The translations under genes and the position numbers were made by a program. From NCBI RefSeq assembly GCF_036324505.1, contig NC_086363.1, forward strand, positions 11,986,153 to 12,050,152: DNA of 64,000 nt, read 5' to 3'. This document shows positions 9,940 to 25,800 of the stretch, piece after piece. Below the pieces are notes generated by a model that was given only the letters and a program-made list of their open reading frames with translations, searched no databases and had not been told where the DNA came from. The stretch is from Eleginops maclovinus. Lineage: Eukaryota; Chordata; Actinopteri; Perciformes; Eleginopidae. Numbering within the stretch: position 1 is the stretch's first letter; each line of letters opens with the position of its first letter.

Positions 9940-11347
9940 AGAAGTGGATGATGGTGGGCGACACTGAGAAAATACAGAACCGCAAATACATAATTCTTCT
10001 TGAGATAAAGAGGGCAGTGTGACCCGCAGTTAAAAGAAAACAGGGCTGAATAAAAGAGGTGAGAGCATAAGAAAAATGGACTGTTAGTCTGAGCATGAGA
10101 TCACCAGCAAGTTATATGAATACCTCATATATTGTGACCGTTCGAAATCCAAAGGAAAACCACATATTAGGAATAATATGCAGACTTAAAAAAGAAAGGA
10201 GAGGGGGACCTACAGCAGTGAAAGTCTTGTATCAAAGGTAATGTACAGTAGTATTTAAAAATATATTATAAGAAAGTGAAAGAACTGTCAATGGTAAATA
10301 ACTATAGTTGGTGGTGAAAAGGTACAATATTTTACACTGACACGTGATATAGAAGTATGAAGTAGCACAAAATATAGTCAAGTACTGCATAGAAAAGTTA
10401 CTGTAAGTGCTCAAAATTGGATTGTATAAGTTCTGTACTGAAGTAAATGCAACAAGTTACTCAATGGGCAATTTAAACATTAAAACATGTGTAGCATGTG
10501 ACAATTCAATCCTGAAGATTTTGGTGTGTGGGATTTAACTGCCTTTTAACTCATTTTGTTATTTGATATAGTGTACTGCTTCTTTGCATGTACAGTAAAC
10601 AGAAAGAGTTAAATACAGCTGTTTATTATCTTTATTTCCTATCAGATGTTTATTTACATCTGGCTTTTCTTTTCTCATCTTCATTTCAGCCTCTCATCGA
10701 GCACTTTGAGAGACTTATTTACAAAATGTAAATAGGAATACATTAATGTTCAAGTAAAAGAAGTGTACAGGTACAGGCAATCAGGATTGACGGAATGTGT
10801 AAATCATAATGAAATCACTTAATTACAGCTCTAATGGATTAATCTAAATGAAAGTGAACATATCGCAGACTTACCATATGCCTGTATGGGGAGTTGAACC
10901 TGTTAATTTCATTACAACCTTATTCGTAGAAGGCTGCTCAGCAAGATATTCTATAAAATATATAATCAAAAACATCATCCTGGAAATACCATTCAAAATG
11001 TTTTGCATACAACCAGAATGGTCAGATAACAGCACTAAAACCTCTTAAAAAATACACAGCAGCTCCGACTTGAAGATAAAACAACTTTGCATAAGCTTAT
11101 TCTTTTTAATGGAGATGAAAATCAAAAAGGTCTTTGATTTGTCAAATAAAAACGCAGCATCTTCTCTAATGCACGGTTACATGTCTCATCATTATTCAGA
11201 AAATGTGGACCACACACAGTTTGGTAATTGTTGGTAAAGGAGCTAAGCAGTATCCAGACCTCAATTTAGCACAGCCTTATAAGGAAAATTATGAATTCAT
11301 TTTTATATCAACTGTTGTTGTTTGACCGTGTCAAACAAAGGAAGAAT
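9940..11347. other. Non-coding stretch
   Basis: AT-rich DNA with no frame, RNA gene or repeat that I can support. Confidence 0.35.
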
Positions 11348-11861
11348 GGTTTGACATTTGGGGAAACATGAAAATTAGCCTTTTGGAAAAGATTTTGTTC
11401 AGAAGAACGATAATATCACTTCATAGCACTCTCATCTCTGCTAAACAGGCCACTGCCGGCAGCTAGTTAGCTAAGCATAAGCAGTCTCATACAGATTTAG
11501 CATTGTTTGGGGGATTTGTCATGCTTTTATTGATTGGGGCAGTGGACACAGACAGGAAACGTGCGGATATAGGGTAATTGATTGACGTGTAGCCAACAGT
11601 CCAACTAGAAAGGCTGCGCAGGGCATTTGTAAAAGTCGTCTGCGCCCTAAACACCTGCTTATCAGTTTTGCCCCTTGGACTAAAGACGGAGTTACCTACA
11701 GAAAGAGCCAGGCTGGCCTCTTTTTCCCGTCTTTGTTCTAAGCTTAGCTTGCCAGCTTCTTGCATCATGTTTACCGCACAGACATTTGACAAATATTGAT
11801 TTTTTTTTCTGTGTATTTCTTGGCAAATGCTTATCAACATATTTCCCGAAATGTCAAACTA
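11348..11861. mobile_element. Non-autonomous inverted-repeat DNA transposon (about 514 bp)
   Basis: The left end GTTTGACATTTGGGGAAA and the right end (read on the other strand) GTTTGACATTTCGGGAAA form terminal inverted repeats of about 18 bp. The inside carries the GCTAGTTAGCTAAGCATAA and AAGCTTAGCTTGCC-type text common in fish MITEs. No transposase frame is present; superfamily not assigned. Confidence 0.65.
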
Positions 11862-12391
11862 TTATTTTACAGTAAAAGCTAAGGAAATAAACTTTGTATT
11901 CATCTGAACACTTCCTTCTGTAATTGGTTTTATCAGTAGATCGACAGTGGATAAGAGACGAGCCAGGTTTGTGTGGTCTTTACACATGACCATGAAGGTT
12001 CCTGTTGAAGATGTACTAACTACAAGTGTGGATAATCTTACTGGGCAGGACGTGGTGGTAGAATTATAACTCAGCTGATCTGGAAAAAATGTAAATGTTA
12101 TTCGATTTAATTAAAAAAATAATGCGATTGGGTAAAGCGGTTAATCTTTGAATAATTGACAAAAAAATACTGGCACACACACCTGCCTTTAGATTCCTGG
12201 CAGTAAAAGCCATGAATAATGGATCTACGTTTTCCTGGCCTGAGGGAAAAGCTTTTAAACATAATTTGTTGCTTTAATTTATTTACACAACCTGGCAACC
12301 CTGGCCCTCAGGCTAGATGCATTACACACAACTGAACCAACCTGGGAGGCACATGCACACATGTTCTTGCACAAACACACACACGCACATA

Positions 12392-12392
<1 letters not shown>

Positions 12393-12475
<83 letters not shown>
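12393..12475. repeat. (CA)n microsatellite
   Basis: About 80 bases of uninterrupted CA. All Cys/Val, His/Thr open frames here are artefacts of the repeat. Confidence 0.98.
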
Positions 12476-12477
<2 letters not shown>

Positions 12478-13069
12478 AAACACACATGCAGCAAGTATGA
12501 CACACATTTTGGCATGTCTTTTATTCAAATTACATCTCAGAAGAAATATGTCTGCTTCACTCATTCACAAGGGAACATAGAAGTGTTCAATATTTTATAA
12601 GATGTCGAATCAGTCTGCTAGAGCCCCATCGAAACCATTTATCGTTCATAAATTCACTTTCCCAAACTTTTAAACGCTTTTGTTTATTCAACAGATAGAG
12701 TATTGAGTTATTCATTGTCACAGCAACAGTAAAGTGAATTTGATACATGTTGCAATAAAATCTACAAAATATAAGGATTGAAACCAGCAAAATTCAGATT
12801 ATAAGATTAAATAAGGTAATGAGACTGATGCTAGAAGACATTTTAACTACATAAATATTATATAATGCAGTTCATATCCATATATATACAGAGCAGGAAA
12901 TAAGTATGGGATCCACTGCCAATTTAGTTAGTTTACCCACTTACAAAAAAATACAGTCCGTAATTTTTATGGTAGTTTTATTTTCACAGTGAGAGACAGA
13001 ATATTAAAAAAAGCCAGAGATGTAGATTTAAAAAAAAGATACAAATGAATGCATTCAATTGGGGGGAAT

Positions 13070-13477
13070 TGTCATGATCCCTGGTTTGTGTCTGTTTCCT
13101 GTTTTATTTTGAAAGGTTTTTCCCTTGTGTGTCATGTTAAGTTTCACTCCCTGTCTTAAGTTTCCCTCCTTTCCCTGATTGTGTCATTGTGTTCACCTGT
13201 TGCCCCTGTGGTTCTCCTCCCCTCTCCAGCTGTGTGTGGTCTTCTGATTGGCCTTGTGTATTTAGTCTTGGTTCCCCTTTTGTCTCTTGTTCAGTCGTCG
13301 TCGTTTCGTACCTGATGTTGAACATGTTACCTGCCTGTTCCTGCCCGTCTGTCTGTCTGCTCCTGTTCCCGGTGTCCCAGTATCCCCTGGTTAGTGTTGG
13401 CGCAGGAGTGAAACTTAAGAGAGGGAAAAACCTTTCAAAATAAAACAGGAAACAGACACAAACCAACGATCATGACA
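13070..13477. mobile_element. 408-bp MITE with long inverted repeats, inside the outer Tc1
   Basis: The left end TGTCATGATC...GGTTTGTGTCTGTTTCCTG mirrors the right end, ending GATCATGACA at 13477. The inverted repeat runs on through GTTTTATTTTGAAAGGTTTTT and a second block (AAGTTTCACTCC), about 80 bp in all. The host Tc1 sequence resumes on each side (AATTGGGGG ... AAATAAGTATTT). No coding capacity; superfamily not assigned. Confidence 0.78.
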
Positions 13478-14140
13478 GAAATAAGTATTTGATCCCCTTG
13501 CAATACATGCCTTAGTTCTTGGTGGAGAAAGCCTTGTTGGACAGCACAGAGGTCAGATGTTTCTTGTAGTTGGTCAACATGTTAGCACACATCTCAGGGA
13601 TTTTGGTCCACTCCCCTTTGCAGATCCTCTCCAAATCCTTAAGGTTTGGAGGCTGATGTTTGGCAACTGGAAGCTTCAGCTCCCTCCAAAGATTTTCTAT
13701 GGGATGGAGGTCCGGAGACTGGCTAGGCCCCTCCATCACCTTAATGGGCTTCTTCTTTAGTCACTCCTTATTTGCTTTGGTCGTATGTTTTGGGTCATTG
13801 TCGTGCTGGAAGACCTGTCCCATTTTCAGTGTCCTGGCTGAGAGAAGGAGGTTGTCAGGCAATATTTTCGATACATGGCCCCCTCCATCATCCCCTCGAT
13901 GAAGTGAATCGCCCTGTCTCCTTAGCAGAGAAACCCCCCCAAAGCATAATGTTTCCACCTCCATGCTTGATGCTGGGGATGGTGTTCTTGGGGTCATAGT
14001 GAGCATTTCTCTTCCTCCAAACACAACATGTTGAGTTGATGCCAAAGATCTTGATTTTGGTCACATCTGACCACATTACCTTCTCATAAGCCTTCTCTGA
14101 ATCATTCAGAGGTTCATTGGCAGACTTCAGACGGCCTGTA

Positions 14141-15742
14141 CAGTGGGGCAAAAAAGTATTTAGCCAGCCACCAATTGTGCAAGTTCTCCCATTTAAAAAG
14201 ATGAGAGAGGCCTGTAATTTTCATCATAGGTATACCTCAACTATGAGAGACAAAATGAGAAAACAAAATCCAGGAAATCACATTGTAGGATTTTTAATGA
14301 ATTTATTTTCAAATGATTGTGGAAAATAAATATTTGGTCAATAACAAAAGTTCATCTCAATACTTTGTTATATACCCTTTGTTGGCAATGACAGAGGTCA
14401 AACATTTTCTGTAAGTCTTCACAAGGTTTCCACACTGTTGCTGGTATTTTGGCCCATTCCTCCATGCAGATCTCCTCTAAAGCAGTGATGTTTTGGGGCT
14501 GTCGCTGGGCAACACGGACTTTCAACTCCCTCCAAAGATTTTCTATGGGGTTGAGATCTGGAGACTGGCTAGGCCACTCAAGGACCTTGAAATGCTTCTT
14601 ACAAAGCCACTCCTTCATTGCCCTGGCGGTGTGTTTGGGATCATTGTCATGCTGAAAGACCCCGCCACGCTTCATCTTCAGTGCCTTTGCTGATGGAAGG
14701 AGGTTTTCACTCAAAATCTCACGATACATGGCCCCATTCATTCTTTCCTTTACACGGATCAGTCGTCCTGGTCCCTTTGCAGAAACACAGCCCCAAAGCA
14801 TGATGTTTCCACCCCCATGCTTCACAGTAGGTATGGTGTTCTTTGGATGCAACTCTGCATTCTCTCTCCTCCAAACACGACGAGTTGAGTTTTTACCAAA
14901 AAGTTCTATTTTGGTTTCATCTGACCATATGACATTCTCCCAATCCTCTTCTGGATCATCCAAATGGCCTCTAGTAAACTTTAGACGGGCCTGAACATGT
15001 ACTGGCTTAAGCAGGGGGACATGTCTGAAACTGCAGGATTTAAGTCCCTGGCGGCGTAGTGTGTTACTGATGGTAGCCTCTGTTACTTTGGTCCCAGCTC
15101 TCTGCAGGTCATTCACTAGGTCCCCCCGTGTGGTTCTGGGATTTTTGCTCACCGTTCTTGTGATCATTTTGACCCCACGGGGTGAGATCTTGCGTGTAGC
15201 CCCAGATCGAGGGAGATTAGCAGTGGTCTTGTATGTCTTCCATTTTCTAATAATTGCTCCCACAGTTGATTTCTTCACACCAAGCTGCTTACCTATTGCA
15301 GATTCAGTTTTCCCAGCCTGGTGCAGGTCTACAATTGTGTCTCTGGTCTCCTTTGACAGCTCTTTGGTCTTGGCCATAGTGGAGTTTGGAGTATGACTGT
15401 TTGAGGTTGTGGACAGGTGTCTTTTATACTGATAACGAGTTCAAAAAGGTGCCATTAATACAGGTAACGAGTGGAGGACAGAGGAGCCTCTTAAAGAAGA
15501 AGTTACAGGTCTGTGAGAGCCAGAAATCTTGCTTGTTTGTAGGTGACCAAATACTTATCTTACCGAGGAATTTACCAATTAATTCATTAAAAATCCTACA
15601 ATGTGATTTCCTGGATTTTTTTTCTCATTTTGTCTCTCATAGTTGAGGTGTACCTATGATAAAAATTACAGGCCTCTCTCATCTTTTTAAATAGGAGAAC
15701 TTGCACAATTGGTGGCTGACTAAATACTTTTTTGCCCCACTG
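14141..15742 (-). mobile_element. Inner Tc1 element, complete (1602 bp)
   Basis: The terminal inverted repeats start CAGTGGGGCAAAAAAGTATT at both ends and run more than 80 bp (through CCAATTGTGCAAGTTCTCC). TA flanks each end (14139-14140, 15743-15744), the expected duplicated target. It holds an uninterrupted transposase and lies inside the transposase of the older outer copy. Confidence 0.95.
14352..15377 (-). CDS. Tc1-family transposase, 341 aa, intact
   Basis: DDE transposase for cut-and-paste movement at TA sites. The N-terminal bipartite helix-turn-helix (about residues 1-110) starts [20 protein letters not shown]. The catalytic residues fall in [13 protein letters not shown] (D near 150), [12 protein letters not shown] (D near 240) and [17 protein letters not shown] (E near 280). 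The length is the usual 340 or so, and no stop or shift is seen. The ATG at 15377 fits the family start. It is the only plausibly active DNA-transposon gene in the window. Confidence 0.93.
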   Translation of the reverse strand: MAKTKELSKETRDTIVDLHQAGKTESAIGKQLGVKKSTVGAIIRKWKTYKTTANLPRSGATRKISPRGVKMITRTVSKNPRTTRGDLVNDLQRAGTKVTEATISNTLRRQGLKSCSFRHVPLLKPVHVQARLKFTRGHLDDPEEDWENVIWSDETKIELFGKNSTRRVWRRENAELHPKNTIPTVKHGGGNIMLWGCVSAKGPGRLIRVKERMNGAMYREILSENLLPSAKALKMKRGGVFQHDNDPKHTARAMKEWLCKKHFKVLEWPSQSPDLNPIENLWRELKVRVAQRQPQNITALEEICMEEWAKIPATVWKPCEDLQKMFDLCHCQQRVYNKVLR

Positions 15743-16425
15743 TACATGTGCCTTCTTGAGCAGGGGCACAGCAGGATTGTAATCCATTACTGTGCAGTGT
15801 GTTACCAATAGTTTTCTCGTTGACTGTGGTCCCAGCTGCCTTCAGATCATTAACAAGTCCATCCTGTGTAGTTATTGGCTGTTCCCTCACCTTTCTCTTG
15901 ATCATTGATGCCCTAAGAGGCGAGATCTTAGATGGTGGCGACCCAGACCAGTTGTCTCTTTCTCACCAAGCTGCTTGCTGATGGTCTTGTCTTCTATTCC
16001 AGCCTTGTGCTGGTCTACAATCTTGTCCCTGATGTCCTTAGATATCAGTTCCACCATGATCACAAGACCGGTCTCTGGTCTTGCCATTGGGGAGAGGTTG
16101 AAATTTGATTTATTGACATGTGGACAGGTGTCTTTTATCCAGGTAACAATTTGACATCAGGAGTACTTTGTTAAAGCAAGAGGACTTATTTAACCACTCC
16201 CTGGGAGCCAGAATCCTTGTTGGCTGCAAGGGGATCAAATACTTATTTCCCCCAATTAAATGCAAATCAATTTATATCTTTTTATGTACATTTCTGGATT
16301 TCTTTTTGATATTCTCTCTCACTGTTAAAATAAACATACCATAAAAAATACGACTGTTCATTTCTTTGTAAGTGGGTAAACTAACTAAATTGGCAGGGGA
16401 TCAAATACTTATTTCGTCCACTGTA

Positions 16426-22520
<6,095 letters not shown>

Positions 22521-22530
22521 ACGTTTTTCA

Positions 22531-22639
22531 GGGGGCGGGACTTCAGATGTGTCAATCACGCTGCTCCCTCGACCAACGATCGTTTGAAGGCTCTTCTGCG
22601 TAAATACATATCCACAACATATTCACTTTCACTTTCGCC
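22531..22639 (+). promoter_or_regulatory. Array gene 1 promoter with ISRE-like element
   Basis: GGGGGCGGGACTTC (22531-22544) and TGTGTCAATCACGCTGC are shared with the other two array promoters; the CCAAT box is changed to CCAAC. TTCACTTTCACTTTCGCC at 22622-22639 reads on the minus strand as GAAAGTGAAAGTGAA, fitting the interferon-stimulated response consensus GAAANNGAAA. The 5' UTR exon follows (CTCTCACAATATTCTCGTCG...). Confidence 0.7.
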
Positions 22640-22840
22640 AAATAATTGAAGTCAAGACCATATCGTGTACTTCGATCAGGTTAGAGATTATTTTCGTTTC
22701 CCTCTCACAATATTCTCGTCGTCTTTCGAGTTGAGCTTGTCAGCACTACAGGTAGCCTACGTTTGTAAAGAAGAGTAATTAGATCAAAATTGAAATCTGT
22801 TAAACCTGCTAGTCTGGTTTGTTTTTCTACAGGTGAAGTC

Positions 22841-25800
22841 ATGTCTGGTTTACAAGTGGAAATAAAGACTGAAAGCCGAGCTGCTGCTGGTGTTCAACAA
22901 AGTAAGAGACATTTTTTCATGGAGGGTGACTTGCAAATAAAAAATGACAGTAGGATTAGGTTTCAGTTTTAGTCACAGGAAAAACAAAGTCTGTTTTCGC
23001 GTCGGTGTTTCAGTTTAACTGGATTACGGTTTAACTGGTGGCGTTGTTTTACGTGTTCCACTCCTTTAGCTTCATATGACGCTGTACGGGCCAAATCATA
23101 TGTGGTTGCCAGTTTTGTCATTTTCACCTTACTTGTGTGTCTGAAGTGTGACCAGACAATATTAAGAAAAACCTCGGGGGAAAAACGTAAGCATCACTTC
23201 ATGTAAATGTGCATGTGGAGATCCCCTATAGACAACAACACAAAATATGCTGGCCAAGAAATAGAAAATATAATATTCCAACTCCACCGACGGCATTTGA
23301 ACCCGTAAATCTGAAAATATAAATCTCAACCATGAATGTTACTCATTACGCCACCGACTGGCTCAAACAACACGGTGCTCGAACCATATACATCTTTTCA
23401 GCTCTTGTCAGCTGTTTACAAATCATTGTTTAACATGGATGAAATAAACCCCACCCATGTTAACTGGTGATATTCACAATATGAAGCAGGTAGACCTGCC
23501 AACGCAAGCCTCAAAAACAAATGCAAAGCCATGTGTTTTGGACAATAAACAAGCATGGTCATCTGAAAGGATATTGCTTTGTTCTTTAGCCTTAAAAAAA
23601 TGCATATAGTGACCATTACAAAGCACATATCAAACGCTATGAAAATAGCCACTGTGAGATACGAACCCAGTCATGCTTTCAAAAGGTATTAATCCACTGC
23701 TCTACTGCAAATAGCATACCGTCCAGACGTTGAAAGAACGAGGTGAATATTTATTATTGACTATTTGCTTGTGAACATAAGGATGCTCATAAGTCATACC
23801 TGCAAACTAGTCACCTTTCGGCGAAAGTCGCCGTTTTCAACTCAAAATATGTCATTGACGTGAATCGTGTAGATCCGAAGAGTTTTTTTTTTAGGGGGGG
23901 GGGGGCTGACCGACGACTGACCGACCAACCATAGACTGTATAACGGACTGTATAATGAGCAAGAAACAAGTTTGCTATCTTCACAATAAATAAAATCTTT
24001 GTTCAAATGACTCGCATTCCACGACCACCGACCAATCATAAGCAAGATAAACCACAGCGCGCGTTTTTTTACCCATCGGTCCCTCTTGGAGTGGAGTGCT
24101 CAGTGGTTCTTCTGGACAATTTTCGGGATACGTTACAGATACAAGTTTTGAGGTAGGTCTAGTAGCAGCTAATCTGGCAAAAACATTGTATGCTGTATCA
24201 TTTTAACGTTGCTGAAGTCAAATTATTTTAGCCAAATAAAGTGTATTAACATGCTTAAGCTTATCAGGTTGTTAGGTTGCTAGCTAACCTCAGTGAATTG
24301 TGTTAAAGTTAGCCTAGCTAGACCAGTTCTACGTCACCTCGTTCAATGCGAAAAGAATGCGTGTGTGAAGGCTGATCTCCACAGCATCCGTCCTGTTACC
24401 TGATATTACTGGCGGCTATGTCATTGTGGTCAGATCTGAGAGGGATGAAAACGAACACATAATGAACAAATACACATCAGTGTGTGGTTAATGAGTAGCT
24501 AGTAGTGGTGCAACGGATGATACGTGATCCGTTCGGATCAATTATTTCGGTTTCGCATTCATCAACTTTTTAGTAGCTACGAAAAGTTTGGAGTTACGAA
24601 CAAAATCTACAAACGCTGGCGACCGTGTGTAGAGTGTGTTTACAGTAAGCACATATAACGCTTCACTGTTGTAAATGACAGTATTCATATTGCGCTGTGT
24701 TATGTACACAAGACGCAGATGCCTTTGAAACACGCGATCTAAAAACGAAAACATGTTTTATATGTAGTAACAATTGTTGGCAATTGGCAGGTTTAAGATC
24801 CAGATTAGGTTCATGGTTGTGGATTATCTATGTAAATCGACTCTATAGATTACACGTTCATTCTACATGTTGAATGATGATAGCGTAATACAAATATAGG
24901 CTATACATACAATGACAAAACTGCCGTGGGCGATATGTTATCCGTATCCTTTGTTAAAATTAATGTTCAATAGCTCTATGCCAATGGGAACAACAGAACG
25001 TGTGCATTACATATGGACCAATGCGACACGTTCATTACGGCCGTGGACCAATAAACACTCAGTACCGTACGCACACCAACCGACATTTGCGTGTTTAACA
25101 CCGTGTTTAACACCTTGTTTAACACTGGCGTTACCGCCGCTTAACTTAAATAATGAAGAACTGCTTTTAATTACGACTTGGCCGAGATCTTAACGTGCTG
25201 TTCATGCGTTTCCCATGAATAGCCTACTACTATAACTCGGAGCGGAGCAGGATATAATGCGCATGCGCGGCGTTGCTAGGCAACGTGTACAAAGGCTGGG
25301 GGGGGGGGGGATGGTCAGACCCCAGACCTCCAGACCCCAGACCTCCAGACCCCCCTACAACGGTTTAGTTTGTCACCTTTTTCAGCCCTTCTGAGTTTGC
25401 AGGTATCATAAGTGTACGTGGTACCAGCAGAAGGTCCATGATCGATTTTGTTATCGTATCATCAGACCTGAGGCCGCATGTTTTGGACACTCGGGTGAAG
25501 AGAGGGGCGGAGTTGTCAACTGATCACCATCTGGTGGTGAGTTGGGTCGAGTGGCGGGGGAAGCCTCTGGACAGACCTGGTAAGCCCAAACGTGTAGCGC
25601 GGGTGAACTGGGAACGTCTGGAGGAGTCCCAAGTCCAGGAGGCCTTCAACTCACACCTCCGGTGGAGCTTTTCAGGCATCCTTGTGGAGGCTGGGGATAT
25701 TGAACCAGAGTGGGCGGTGTTCAATGCCTCCATTGCCGAAGCTGCGGCGGGGAGCTGTGGTCTCAAGGTTTTAGGTGCCTCAAGGGGCGGTAACCCTCGA

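Larger units (their letters stand above)
13512..16087 (-). pseudogene. Broken Tc1 transposase of the outer element
   Basis: Minus-strand fragments show the Tc1 order. The N-terminal helix-turn-helix part (about 15720-16087) has [16 protein letters not shown]. The catalytic part resumes beyond the inner element (about 13761-14140) with VMWSDVTKI and [16 protein letters not shown]. The C-terminus (13512-13739) has [18 protein letters not shown]. Frameshifts separate the fragments, and the inner Tc1 sits at a TA between them, with homologous reading on both sides of the junction. Not functional. Confidence 0.85.
12889..16423 (-). mobile_element. Outer Tc1/mariner element, degraded, carrying two later insertions
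   Basis: The ends are imperfect inverted repeats: left CAGAGCAGGAAATAAGTATG and right (other strand) CAGTGGACGAAATAAGTATT. Both continue into CTGCCAATTTAGTTAGTTT and are flanked by TA (12887-12888, 16424-16425). It carries a broken transposase on the minus strand. A 408-bp element (13070-13477) and a complete Tc1 (14141-15742) interrupt it; without them it would be about 1.5 kb, normal for Tc1. Confidence 0.88.
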
